From an uncultured Acetatifactor sp. (GTDB taxonomy: Bacteria > Bacillota > Clostridia > Lachnospirales > Lachnospiraceae): DNA of 64,000 nucleotides. This document shows positions 42,503-51,218 of the stretch, piece by piece (positions within the stretch are counted from its first letter, which is position 1; every line of letters starts with the position of its first letter). The position numbers were made by a program, and so were the translations under genes. The notes under the pieces were generated by a model, which had not been told where the DNA came from, made no database searches, and was given only the letters and a program-made list of their open reading frames with translations. The stretch covers positions 1-64,000 of the forward strand of contig CAKRZO010000003.1 in the NCBI GenBank assembly GCA_934433135.1, written 5' to 3'.

Positions 42503-43522
42503 TTAAACGGCACATCTCCCTTTCGCCTCTTCCATAACCTGAATCACGCGGTCGCACCAGGCGTCAAATTCCGGGTCGGGAACCTGCAGGGCGGGATTTT
42601 TTCTGTAAAAAGCAACCGATTCCCGGATCCCCTGTTCAAAGCGTTTGACGGCCTGAAAACCGGGGACCAGACGCTTTAGCTTGGAATTGTCAAAAACAAC
42701 GGTATTGGCCTTATCTCCCAGCAAAGCACCTTCATGGTCGTAAGGACTACAGGCAGCCAGAAAATCGCTTGCTACATGATACGGTTTCAAAGGAACTCCC
42801 AAAGCATTCGCCAGTGACTGGTAGATCTGATTCCAGGTAAGAACCTCATCGGAAGTAATCTGTACGGCTTCGCCGATGGCTTTGCCGTTCCCCAAAAGCC
42901 CTGCAAAACCATTGGCGAAATCACTGCTGTGGGTCATAGTCCACAAAGAAGTACCGTCTCCGTGTATGATAACGGGCTTGCCTTCCAGCATCCGCTGCGC
43001 GATCTGCCAGCTTCCCTTGTTTCCGTGGATTCCCACCGGAATTTTTCGCTCATCATAGGTGTGGCTGGGGCGTACAATGGTAACCGGGAATCCCTCCTTG
43101 CGGTACCGTTCCATCAGGTATTCCTCACAGGCAATCTTATTACGGGAATATTCCCAATAAGGATTGGCCAGAGAAGTGCCTTCGTTTATAAGATAATCCG
43201 CTGCGGGTTTATGATAAGCTGAAGCAGAACTGACAAAGACAAACTGCCCTGTCCGATTCCCAAACAGCCGGTAATCTCTTTCTACCTGTTCCCTGCGGTA
43301 TGCAATAAAGTCCGCCACAACATCAAAGGTGTGTCCCTTTAACAATTCCTCTATCCGGCGTTCCTCTCCGTTTACATCTGCCTGAAGCAGGGTGACTCCC
43401 TGCAGAGACTGTGTCTGATAGGAGCCTCGGTTTAACAGGAAAACTTCCTCGCCCATAGCTACCAGTTTTTTGGTTACCGCCAGGCTGATTGTCCCGGTTC
43501 CGCCGATCAGTAATATCTTCAT
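42503..43522 (-). CDS. NAD-dependent epimerase/dehydratase (extended SDR)
   Basis: A 339-residue Rossmann protein with the dinucleotide loop GGTGTIS at residues 7-13, the catalytic serine region FVFVSSASAYHK, and the YxxxK pair in EYSRNK. The C-terminal part is of the CSP41-like nucleotide-sugar or mRNA-binding epimerase branch (TWNQIYQSLANALGVP). It may act on a nucleotide sugar or sugar lactone. It lies next to a rhamnose-related locus, divergent from nothing, 194 bp downstream of the AraC gene. Specific substrate unknown. Confidence 0.85.
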   Translation of the reverse strand: MKILLIGGTGTISLAVTKKLVAMGEEVFLLNRGSYQTQSLQGVTLLQADVNGEERRIEELLKGHTFDVVADFIAYRREQVERDYRLFGNRTGQFVFVSSASAYHKPAADYLINEGTSLANPYWEYSRNKIACEEYLMERYRKEGFPVTIVRPSHTYDERKIPVGIHGNKGSWQIAQRMLEGKPVIIHGDGTSLWTMTHSSDFANGFAGLLGNGKAIGEAVQITSDEVLTWNQIYQSLANALGVPLKPYHVASDFLAACSPYDHEGALLGDKANTVVFDNSKLKRLVPGFQAVKRFEQGIRESVAFYRKNPALQVPDPEFDAWCDRVIQVMEEAKGRCAV

Positions 43523-43588
43523 TTTCCCTTTCCTTTCTTTCCTTATAACTGTTTTGGCCTCAGCATTCGTAACACTGCTTTTTCAGTG

Positions 43589-43708
43589 CCTTCTGTTGCT
43601 TACTTCTGTTGTCTACTTCTGTTGTTTACTTCTGTTGCTTGCTCTTGTTGTTTGCTTCTGTAGTTTGCTTCTGTTGCTCTCTTCTGTTGTCTTCTTCTGC
43701 AACTTGCT
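43589..43708. repeat. 12-bp tandem repeat (CTTCTGTTGYYT), about ten degenerate copies
   Basis: A minisatellite of 12-bp units such as TTCTGTTGCTTA, TTCTGTTGTCTA and TTCTGTTGTTTA running from 43589 to about 43708, with a shortened unit near 43650. It begins just after the AraC gene stop codon and lies before the SDR gene. Copies diverge, so it is old or under relaxed selection. Confidence 0.85.
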
Positions 43709-43716
43709 TCTGTCCC

Positions 43717-44598
43717 TCACTTCGTCATCTTCCGGTATTCTCTCGGAGTCATCCCCAGCATCCGCCGGAAAATCTCCTGAAAAAATTTAGGATCTTCATA
43801 TCCGGCCTCTCTGGCAATCTCCTGGATTGGCATGCTGCTTCCCGCCAACATTTCGCAGCACTTTTCCACCCGGATCTTGTGAATATACTCCTGCGCCGTC
43901 AGTCCGGTTTCCTGTTTGAACCGTCTGCTGACATAAGAAAGGCTGTAATGGCAGGTTTGGCAGAATGCCGTAATCACTGCTTTCTCCCTGTAATGCCCGT
44001 CAAAATACCGAACCGCTTCCAGTACGGCGATGCTTTGCGGCGAATCCATATTATCCATTCTCTTTTCACCCACCACTTTGCGCATGATCAGGATCAGAAT
44101 TTCCAGAAGGCGGCAACGGAAAATCTCGGCATAGCCGGTATTTTTCTGCTGGTACTCCTCCTTCATCCCCAGCATCAGGCTGCGGACTCTCCCATCCTCA
44201 TCCTGAAAAATCCGATCCACCAGCGTCTGCCCGAAATATTTTTTATAATAGCGCATCAGGCACACCCGCATCAGTTCATCAAAGGAACGGCAGCCTGCAA
44301 GGGTATCATCAATGATTTCCGGCAGAAAAATGCAATTAATCAGCATAAAATCCCGACATTGCCGGTAGCTGTGAATGCTGCCGTAATCCACAATAAAGAA
44401 ATCGCCCTCTTTCAGAAGTCCGTTTTCCCCGTTCAGTGTATGGACTGCGCTCCCCCCCATCACGTAAACCAACTCGAAAAAGCGGTGGTCATGATCCCCT
44501 ACATCATCCTGTTTGCAAAAAAAAACTGCCATCTTGTCTTCTCTGACTCTTCTTACGGAAGACATTTCCAGCGTATTATGCTGTTTTTTTACAACCAT
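43717..44598 (-). CDS. AraC family transcriptional regulator
   Basis: A 293-residue regulator. The N-terminal cupin domain (DHDHRFFELVYVMGGSAVHTLNG, GDFFIVDYGSIHSY) binds a sugar-like effector. The C-terminal double helix-turn-helix (residues 190-293) has LSYVSRRFKQETGLTAQEYI and AREAGYEDPKFFQEIFRRMLGMTPREYRK. ATG 44598 follows GGAGGAATTACT; the longer frame upstream is not coding. Divergent from the rhamnosidase gene across 265 bp, so it probably activates that gene, perhaps with L-rhamnose as signal. Confidence 0.93.
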   Translation of the reverse strand: MVVKKQHNTLEMSSVRRVREDKMAVFFCKQDDVGDHDHRFFELVYVMGGSAVHTLNGENGLLKEGDFFIVDYGSIHSYRQCRDFMLINCIFLPEIIDDTLAGCRSFDELMRVCLMRYYKKYFGQTLVDRIFQDEDGRVRSLMLGMKEEYQQKNTGYAEIFRCRLLEILILIMRKVVGEKRMDNMDSPQSIAVLEAVRYFDGHYREKAVITAFCQTCHYSLSYVSRRFKQETGLTAQEYIHKIRVEKCCEMLAGSSMPIQEIAREAGYEDPKFFQEIFRRMLGMTPREYRKMTK

Positions 44599-44863
44599 AG
44601 TAATTCCTCCATTCCGGGCAGATCTGCAGGAAAACAATTTGTTCTCACCCGGAACCAAAGTGCACTTTTCACCCGTCCATTCGTGCTGCCGGCGCTGTAA
44701 AGCAGCCATTGAGTGCAACGTCAAATTTACCCCCCTTTCCAGGCAAAAGAAAGGGTTTTTCTTCATTGTATCCTCTGCTATACTGGAAGTCAAGGATAAA
44801 AAAATTTTTTTTGAATGGCGCGTCAAGGCGATTACTGATTATAAAAAGAAAGGAAATACAATT

Positions 44864-47062
44864 ATGGAATGGAATGCAAAATGGCTGAAAACAGCCCGCG
44901 ATTTTGGGGAAGTCGCACCTTTGTTCGAAAAGGATTTTTCCCTGTCCGGAGACCTTCGGAATGCAACTCTTTACCTTACGGCACTGGGCGCCTATGAAGC
45001 TTCTTTAAACGGCAAAAGGGTCAGCGACTATGTTCTGGCTCCCGGCTGGACGTTTTTTGAAAAACGGCTGCAGTACCAGGCCTATGATGTCACCAACCTG
45101 CTGGAAAAGGAAAATCACTTAAACATTCTGGTGGGCAAGGGTTGGTATCATTCCCGTCTCGGCTGGACGGATCGACAGTCCCCGTCCCAGATGAAGCTTC
45201 ATGAAAAGCCGATTGCCGTTCTGGCGCAGCTGGAGATTACTTACAAAGATGGTTCTACAGAGCAGATTGTCTCGGATGAAAGCTTCCGGGTACGGGAAAG
45301 CGGCGTTCGTTTTTCGGAAATTTATGACGGTGAAATCTTTGATGCCAATATTGACGTAACCGCCATGCAGAATCCGGATGCGGTGCAGACCCATCAGCCG
45401 GAAATCTACGAAGAGCCTTTTTCTCTCCTGATTCCCCAGCAGGGTGAAGAAATCAGAGAACAGGAGCGCCTTGCTCCGGCGCAGATGTTTACCACACCCA
45501 AAGGAGAAGTGGTTATCGATTTCGGGCAGAATCTCACCGGATATGTGGAAATCACCGTTACGGCTTCCCGAAACGACCTGGTGGATCTTTCTTTTGCGGA
45601 AGTAATGGATAAGGAAGGGAACTTCTATACCGAAAACTACCGTTCCGCTCGGGCGCAGTATCATTATATCTGTAAAGACGGTTATCAGACCTATAAACCG
45701 AAGGTGACCTTCTTCGGTTTCCGCTATATCCGCATTAATGCTTTCCCCGGCGGTCTTGATGCAGTCTCTTCGGACTGTTTTACTGCGGTTGTGGTGCATT
45801 CCGATATGAAGAGAACCGGTCATTTAAGCTGTTCCGATCCGTTACTGAACAAGCTGTTTGACAACATCGTCTGGGGACAGAAAGGCAATTTCCTGGATGT
45901 GCCTACCGATTGTCCGCAGAGAGACGAACGTCTCGGCTGGACCGGCGATGCCCAGGTCTTCATCCGCACCGCCTGCCTGAATTATGATACGGAGAAATTC
46001 TACACGAAGTGGCTTGCCGATCTGGCTGTCAGCCAGTATGAAGACGGGCATATCGGGCACGTAATTCCGGACGTCTTAGACACGGAAGTAACCAGTTCCG
46101 CCTGGGGAGACGCGGCAACGGTCTGCCCCTGGGAAGTATACCTTGCTTACGGCAATGCAGAGATTCTGGCAAGTCAGTTTGACAGCATGAAAAAATGGGT
46201 GGACTATATCACCGGATCCACTAAGGACACCTTTTTATGGACCGGCGGTAAACACTTCGGTGACTGGCTGGCTCTGGATGCTCCCTCCGGAAGCTATAAA
46301 GGTTCCAGCAATGAGGATCTGATCGCCACCGCTTTTTACGCTTATTCTACCAGTCTGGTGATAAAAGCCGGCAAAGTTTTAAAGGAAGATGTCAGCGCAT
46401 ACGAGACTTTGTATAAAAACATTGTGGACGCTTTCCGCCGTACCTATCCGGAATACCATACGCAGACAGAATGTGTCCTTGCAGCGCACTTCGGACTGGC
46501 TTCGGACTGCCAGGCTGCAGCGGATCAACTGGCTAAAATGGTTACCGACTGCGGCATGCAGCTTCAGACCGGATTTGTCGGCACTCCTTATCTGCTTCAC
46601 GTTTTAAGCGACTACGGATATACGGAACTGGCCTACAGTCTGTTGCTTCGCAGGCAGTATCCCTCCTGGCTGTATTCGGTTACCAGGGGCGCTACTACGA
46701 TATGGGAGCACTGGGACGGCATTATGGAAGACGGCAATTTCTGGAGTAAGGATATGAATTCCTATAACCATTATGCTTACGGCTCCGTAGCGGACTGGGT
46801 CTACGGCAAAGCAGCCGGAATTCAGGTTCCGGAGGAAGCTCCCGGATATGAGAAGGTTCGTATTGCTCCCCTTGCAGACGGACGCATTGACTGGCTGAAG
46901 GCAGAATATCAGTCCCGTCACGGCCTGATCATCTCCTACTGGAAAAAGGAAGGCAATCTGCGCCGTTACGAGATCACCACTCCCGTGGAAGCCGAAATCG
47001 TAATTGCAGGAGCTGTTCATCACGTTCCTGCCGGTTCGTATATTTTCTATAGCAAAAATTAA
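44864..47062 (+). CDS. Alpha-L-rhamnosidase (GH78)
   Basis: A 732-residue enzyme without signal peptide. N-terminal beta domain (residues 20-170, LYLTALGAYEASLNGKRV, APGWTFFEKRLQYQAYDV), the concanavalin-like domain, then the (alpha/alpha)6 barrel with the family signature DCPQRDERLGWTGDAQVF at about residue 348 carrying the general acid, later WEHWDG at about 613, and a C-terminal beta domain ending at HHVPAGSY. It removes terminal L-rhamnose from imported glycans or glycosides. A TATACT -10 lies at 44779-44784 with a poor -35, fitting an activator-dependent promoter under the divergent AraC protein. Confidence 0.95.
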   Translation: MEWNAKWLKTARDFGEVAPLFEKDFSLSGDLRNATLYLTALGAYEASLNGKRVSDYVLAPGWTFFEKRLQYQAYDVTNLLEKENHLNILVGKGWYHSRLGWTDRQSPSQMKLHEKPIAVLAQLEITYKDGSTEQIVSDESFRVRESGVRFSEIYDGEIFDANIDVTAMQNPDAVQTHQPEIYEEPFSLLIPQQGEEIREQERLAPAQMFTTPKGEVVIDFGQNLTGYVEITVTASRNDLVDLSFAEVMDKEGNFYTENYRSARAQYHYICKDGYQTYKPKVTFFGFRYIRINAFPGGLDAVSSDCFTAVVVHSDMKRTGHLSCSDPLLNKLFDNIVWGQKGNFLDVPTDCPQRDERLGWTGDAQVFIRTACLNYDTEKFYTKWLADLAVSQYEDGHIGHVIPDVLDTEVTSSAWGDAATVCPWEVYLAYGNAEILASQFDSMKKWVDYITGSTKDTFLWTGGKHFGDWLALDAPSGSYKGSSNEDLIATAFYAYSTSLVIKAGKVLKEDVSAYETLYKNIVDAFRRTYPEYHTQTECVLAAHFGLASDCQAAADQLAKMVTDCGMQLQTGFVGTPYLLHVLSDYGYTELAYSLLLRRQYPSWLYSVTRGATTIWEHWDGIMEDGNFWSKDMNSYNHYAYGSVADWVYGKAAGIQVPEEAPGYEKVRIAPLADGRIDWLKAEYQSRHGLIISYWKKEGNLRRYEITTPVEAEIVIAGAVHHVPAGSYIFYSKN

Positions 47063-47064
47063 TT

Positions 47065-47093
47065 TTGCCATTTTTCATGTATTGTATTATAAT
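47065..47093 (+). promoter_or_regulatory. Promoter of the D-lactate dehydrogenase-like gene
   Basis: TTGCCA (47065-47070), 17 bp, TATAAT (47088-47093), just after the rhamnosidase stop codon. Confidence 0.7.
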
Positions 47094-47163
47094 AGTCGTG
47101 GGAAAATAAAACAGATAAGAATCCTCGCGGAAACCGCAGATTTTGAAAGGTATGGTGATTGTT

Positions 47164-48150
47164 GTGAAGATTTTGTTTTATGATGCAAAAAGCTATGATA
47201 CGCTTTCCTTCGGGAAAGAGCTCCCTGACTATCCGGATATACAGATTGAATATGTGAAAACGGATCTGGATCCCAGAACGGCCTCTCTGGCTTCGGGATT
47301 TGACGCTGTCTGCGCTTTTGTCAGTTCCGATGTTAGCAAGGCAACCCTGCAGATTCTTCATAAGGAAGGGGTCGGTCTGGTACTTCTCAGATGCGCCGGT
47401 TTTAACAACGCAGACGTTCAGGTGGCAAAGGAACTGGGAATCCGCATCATGCGTGTTCCCGGCTACTCTCCGGAGGCAGTAGCGGAACATGCCATTGCCC
47501 TTGCGCTTGCCTGCAATCGAAGGCTTTACAAAGCCTACAATAAGGTTCGGGAAAATGATTTCAGTCTAAACGGACTGATGGGATTTAACTTTTACCAAAA
47601 GACGGCCGGGATTATCGGTACCGGTAAAATCGGTGCGGCCATGTGCCGTATCTGCCGTGGCTTCGGTATGAAAGTCATAGCTTACGATATCTATGAAAAT
47701 CCTTCTCTGAAGGATTTCGTGGAATATGTCAGTCTGGAACAGCTTTTAAAGTCCAGCGATCTGATTTCCCTGCATTGCCCTCTGATGGACAGCACGTACC
47801 ATATGATCAATATTGATACCATCAAAAAAATGAAGGACGGTGTCATCCTGGTCAATACCTCCAGAGGCGCTTTGGTTAAAACCGAAGATCTGATCGAAGG
47901 AATTCGGCTGCACAAATTTGCCGGTGTAGGACTGGACGTGTATGAAGAAGAGACCAATAACGTCTTTGAGGATCGTTCCGATGAAATTCTGGAACATTCC
48001 ACAACGGCAAGACTTCTTTCCTTCCCCAATGTCATGATTACTTCCCATCAGGGCTTCTTTACGCAGGAAGCGTTAAGCGCCATTGCCCGGACCACCCTGC
48101 AGAACGCCTGCGATTACCTTTCGCAGAAACCAAGTCCGAATGATGTTTGA
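47164..48150 (+). CDS. D-2-hydroxyacid dehydrogenase (LdhA-type D-lactate dehydrogenase)
   Basis: A 328-residue NAD-dependent enzyme. Seen: the lid strand KILFYDAKSYD, the dinucleotide motif GTGKIGAAMCRICRGFGMKVIAYD, catalytic Arg in NTSRGALV, Glu in DVYEEE, and catalytic His in SHQGFFT, the form found in fermentative D-lactate dehydrogenases. It reduces pyruvate to D-lactate with NADH. Start uncertain: GTG 47164 gives the conserved N-terminus, with ATG 47152 as alternative. It has its own promoter, so co-regulation with the rhamnosidase is not required. Confidence 0.88.
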   Translation: MKILFYDAKSYDTLSFGKELPDYPDIQIEYVKTDLDPRTASLASGFDAVCAFVSSDVSKATLQILHKEGVGLVLLRCAGFNNADVQVAKELGIRIMRVPGYSPEAVAEHAIALALACNRRLYKAYNKVRENDFSLNGLMGFNFYQKTAGIIGTGKIGAAMCRICRGFGMKVIAYDIYENPSLKDFVEYVSLEQLLKSSDLISLHCPLMDSTYHMINIDTIKKMKDGVILVNTSRGALVKTEDLIEGIRLHKFAGVGLDVYEEETNNVFEDRSDEILEHSTTARLLSFPNVMITSHQGFFTQEALSAIARTTLQNACDYLSQKPSPNDV

Positions 48151-48157
48151 AGCTTCT

Positions 48158-48216
48158 AAAAGAGCTGCAGACAGATTTCATGATTGCATGAAAATCTGCC
48201 TGCAGCTTTTCTCTTA
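48158..48216 (+). terminator. Long terminator hairpin after the dehydrogenase gene
   Basis: A near-perfect stem of about 24 bp (48158-48182 with 48187-48210) ending in CTTTTC, 8 bp after the stop codon. Confidence 0.8.
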
Positions 48217-48271
48217 TAAGATTGAAATCGGCATCCGGCGCAAGCCAATGCCCTTCTGAAGCTCTTATTTT

Positions 48272-48296
48272 GTAACAGTTCAGACGCACCATTCAC
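48272..48296 (+). repeat. Dispersed intergenic repeat, copy 2
   Basis: GTAACAGTTCAGACGCACCA and following bases; matches the copy at 11255-11279 in 22 of 25 positions by eye. Confidence 0.6.
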
Positions 48297-48308
48297 AAAG
48301 CAGCGCTT

Positions 48309-48620
48309 TCAGTCTAAATGGAACACCGTCTTTAAGTCCACGGAAACCGGACTGTTGTCGGGATTCGTCTCCATAATGTCCGCCATGAAATCCCACCACT
48401 TGCGGTTAATGGCAGTATCACTGCCCTTTGCCCACAATTCCGGATCTTCAATCTCAATATATCCGAAAAGTGTCAGCGTCTCCTTATCCAGAAAGATCGT
48501 ATAATTCTTCCCGCCATGCTCATGAATCATATCCTGCATCTCAGGCCATAACTCATTGTGCCTTTTCTCATACTCTGCTTCCATTCCCGGATACAGTTTC
48601 ATTTTAAATCCTTTAATCAT
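48309..48620 (-). CDS. rhaM: L-rhamnose mutarotase
   Basis: A 103-residue protein of the RhaM size and sequence pattern: FKMKLYPGMEAEYEKRHNELWPEM at the N-terminus with the catalytic His, then YTIFLDKETLTLFGYIE and NRKWWDFMADIMETNPDNSP near the end. It interconverts alpha and beta anomers of L-rhamnose. The start has CGGAGGAAAAG upstream. Its presence beside the GH78 enzyme supports rhamnose use here, although isomerase and kinase genes are not in the window. Confidence 0.95.
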   Translation of the reverse strand: MIKGFKMKLYPGMEAEYEKRHNELWPEMQDMIHEHGGKNYTIFLDKETLTLFGYIEIEDPELWAKGSDTAINRKWWDFMADIMETNPDNSPVSVDLKTVFHLD

Positions 48621-48662
48621 CTGCTTTTCCTCCGCTGCTTCTTATTTTTGCTATCTGAAAAC

Positions 48663-48691
48663 AGTATAACAAAGCAAAATGATTTTGTCCA
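48663..48691 (-). promoter_or_regulatory. Promoter of rhaM
   Basis: Minus strand TGGACA (48686-48691), 17 bp, TATACT (48663-48668), 43 bp before the start. Confidence 0.65.
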
Positions 48692-48722
48692 CACTTCCGA
48701 CATGTTTTTCAGGATAACTTAT

Positions 48723-48744
48723 AAATGCTTGTCTGAACTGTTAC
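48723..48744 (-). repeat. Dispersed intergenic repeat, copy 3 (inverted)
   Basis: Minus strand GTAACAGTTCAGACAAGCAT; almost identical to the copy at 63965-63986. Confidence 0.6.
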
Positions 48745-48755
48745 AAAGTTTGTAA

Positions 48756-48893
48756 GGGCAGACTCATGGGGATTCCAATGAGGGGAGTCATGTAAAAACG
48801 CCGCCCCTTAGACTGTGTACTGTGCAATCTTAGTGGCGTTGCGTTTTTAATTGAGCGAAAGCGTCCCCCGAATGGAACCCCATGAGCCTGCCC
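48756..48893. repeat. 138-bp hairpin element
   Basis: The outer arms, GGGCAGACTCATGGGG from 48756 and its near-complement ending at 48893, pair over about 30 bp with few mismatches. An inner stem pairs AAAAACGC (48794-48801) with GCGTTTTT (48841-48848). No promoter or start-stop pair makes a convincing gene. The whole could fold as one long imperfect hairpin in RNA or be a small mobile repeat. Confidence 0.65.
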
Positions 48894-48980
48894 GGGCTCT
48901 GCTTCAACCATATTTATATACATTAACGTAATCTTGTGAGTTTATCCTGCATATTTTTGATGATAAACTTATAACGTTAG

Positions 48981-51047
48981 TTACAGCTGCAGATTCCCAT
49001 CCATCCCTTCAAAATCCACCGTAATTTCTCTGCCGTTTTTTAAGGTAATCACGGTCGGGCCGCAGCCGCCGCAGTTTTCCGGCGAAGTATAGGCAATACA
49101 CTCAATCGGAAACAATTCCTCTTTGGCAAAATCTTCCCAGCCTTCTTTGGTAATCACCTGGGAAATCAACATGGCAGGTTCGCAGCCGTACTTCTTTTCC
49201 CGTTTTGTCCGCGCATAAAGGATAATGGATCGCTCCGAATCCGGATTGCTGTTCTTACTGTAAAGGTACTCAATGCTGTTCCAGCCGTCATAAATGGTCA
49301 TTGCCATCTGCTTCTCCCGTCCCGAAGCATCTCTGCCTTTCAGAATAATGGCTTTTGCATTCCGCTCCTCTTCCCGGAAAATCAAGGTTCCGTTGTCCGC
49401 AAATCCGTAGCTTCCCAACGTGATGTTGACCGGCTTTCTGGGAAGTCTGATTCTGTCAGTTCTCAAAATGCCTCCCGGCACGGCGGTATCTGCCAGATCA
49501 ATGGCCGGTGTCCAGTGCATTTCCCCGGCAAAATCATACCCGAAAAGCTGTCTGCGGTAAAGCACATCCTCTTTTTGTCCATGCCAGAGAACCACATTGG
49601 CATCCAATATCTGCTTCTTCGGAAGATATTCCAGCACATACTGCATGGATTTGATGCTTCCTTCCGGTACGCAGCGGGGTGCCGTCTCCCAGGGGTATTG
49701 GGTGTGATAGCACAGCTTCATGTAGTTTTCCAAAGCCGGATGCCCTTCCTTGTGGGGCACCACTTTGGCTGTTCGTAAAATGGTAGCCCCGTTCTCTTCA
49801 TGATTGGTAAAACACAGTCCCGGAGCATTTAAAACCGTTGTCTTTACCTGACCCGGTTTCAATTCTTCCCAGGTGCCGTTTTCTTCTTTCCGGGTCCAGA
49901 AAGGATGATCGGCAGGAAAATGCAGGCACAGAAACGCTTTTCCCATCCAGTAGGGAGACTCTGCACAGGAATAACTCTGTACCAACGGAGAAAATTGCCT
50001 GTAGAAACCAAGGGTAGGTACTCCCTTCCACAGAAAATCATCTCTTCCGAAAAACTGCATCAGGGCGCCGGAAGCAATCCTTCTGGCCAGTCCCGGACGG
50101 ATTGTGGAATGTTTCATCATCAGATTGCCGTAAAAAGCACTGACGGAAGCATTCCGGTAAATGCTGCTTCTTCCCCACATGTTGGTATGTCCGTCCCGGT
50201 CAAAAAAGTCCGGATAGGTGTTCATCAAAACATTGGAATTTTTTTCAAAGCAGCCGGCAATATAGGGCTCCTTCTCATACCCGTACCATTCGTTCCAGTA
50301 ACCGCAGTAGAGCTGGAAAGCCCAGCAGGAATAATAATCAAAGAAGTGCCCGTCTCGGTACCAGCCGTCCCCGGCATAGTAATTTAACATCGCCTGGGCA
50401 TGCTCCCGCATCAGTTCTTCATCGATATCATAACCTTCCCGGTAAAGGAAGGCCAGATCCAGCATATTAAAAAGCTTCCAGTTATTGGGTGCCGTGGGTG
50501 CATAAGCATACTCCAGCAAAAATCCGGCAATCTGCTGCTTCTCCCCGGGTGTGTAGGTATTCCAGATCTCTTCCCGGCACTCCGCCAGTCCGATCACCAG
50601 CGCCGCTGTTTCCACGGTCTGCTGGAAAGGTCTGTCCGGATCAGTGCTGTTCCATTCCTTTGCAAGCTCTTTATACGAACCTACATATAAGGGATCCCCG
50701 GGCGTACAGGAACGCAGGATCTGATTCTTATAGTAACTTTTCAGTCCGAAGCCATGCATCTGTATTTCCGGCTCTTCCTTGATCAAAAAAGCGGCAATGA
50801 ACAGGGAACGAGCCAGTCCTTCAAATCGTTCCGCTTTTTTCTGCAGTTCCTGAATCTGCTCCGGCGCATTCAGATGCGGGTAAGTAACCTGTGTTTCCTT
50901 TCTGGGCACAATCACCGGATCATCCATACTTTTCAGATTCCGAAAGATTCCTTCCAGAAGATATTTGCCGGCTTCCAGCCAGCTTTCCCGTACAAGCCCC
51001 GTATAGGGGCTTGTCATATAATCCAGTGTTCGGGGTTCAAATCTCAT
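48981..51047 (-). CDS. DUF2264 protein (GH154-like glycoside hydrolase)
   Basis: A 688-residue protein without signal peptide. The N-terminal (alpha/alpha)-barrel region (WLEAGKYLLEGIFRNLKSM, then NNWKLFNMLDLAFLYREGYD, GDGWYRDGHFFDYYSCWAFQ) matches DUF2264, which as I recall corresponds to CAZy family GH154 with beta-glucuronidase activity. The C-terminal 250 residues are beta-rich. Start after AAAGGAGAGG. It lies 171 bp behind the ABC permease in the same direction and probably acts on the imported oligosaccharide. Confidence 0.82.
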   Translation of the reverse strand: MRFEPRTLDYMTSPYTGLVRESWLEAGKYLLEGIFRNLKSMDDPVIVPRKETQVTYPHLNAPEQIQELQKKAERFEGLARSLFIAAFLIKEEPEIQMHGFGLKSYYKNQILRSCTPGDPLYVGSYKELAKEWNSTDPDRPFQQTVETAALVIGLAECREEIWNTYTPGEKQQIAGFLLEYAYAPTAPNNWKLFNMLDLAFLYREGYDIDEELMREHAQAMLNYYAGDGWYRDGHFFDYYSCWAFQLYCGYWNEWYGYEKEPYIAGCFEKNSNVLMNTYPDFFDRDGHTNMWGRSSIYRNASVSAFYGNLMMKHSTIRPGLARRIASGALMQFFGRDDFLWKGVPTLGFYRQFSPLVQSYSCAESPYWMGKAFLCLHFPADHPFWTRKEENGTWEELKPGQVKTTVLNAPGLCFTNHEENGATILRTAKVVPHKEGHPALENYMKLCYHTQYPWETAPRCVPEGSIKSMQYVLEYLPKKQILDANVVLWHGQKEDVLYRRQLFGYDFAGEMHWTPAIDLADTAVPGGILRTDRIRLPRKPVNITLGSYGFADNGTLIFREEERNAKAIILKGRDASGREKQMAMTIYDGWNSIEYLYSKNSNPDSERSIILYARTKREKKYGCEPAMLISQVITKEGWEDFAKEELFPIECIAYTSPENCGGCGPTVITLKNGREITVDFEGMDGNLQL

Positions 51048-51079
51048 GACTGACCTCTCCTTTTATCCCGTCTTAATCC

Positions 51080-51144
51080 CAATTCCTCCGATGCTTTAGC
51101 GTACTAATCCCCATTCCGCAGACGCTTTAGTGTCGGAGGAATTG
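51080..51144. repeat. Hairpin in the gap before the DUF2264 gene
   Basis: CAATTCCTCCGA (51080-51091) pairs perfectly with TCGGAGGAATTG (51133-51144), and the inner flanks (GCTTTAGCG, CGCTTTAGTG) are partial repeats. No T-run follows. It could protect or separate the transporter message from the DUF2264 message. Confidence 0.5.
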
Positions 51145-51218
51145 CGCATCAAATTTCAGGTTACATCAGATTTTGCTGATGCAGCAGATGAAAATTCGGT
51201 TATTTTTTGTACAGCGTA

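Noticed and set aside
43589..43708. CRISPR array
   Set aside because: Repeats are 12 bp and directly adjoining with no spacers, and no cas genes are present.
48741..48923. 60-residue minus-strand open frame
   Set aside because: It spans the 138-bp hairpin element and has no promoter or ribosome binding site.
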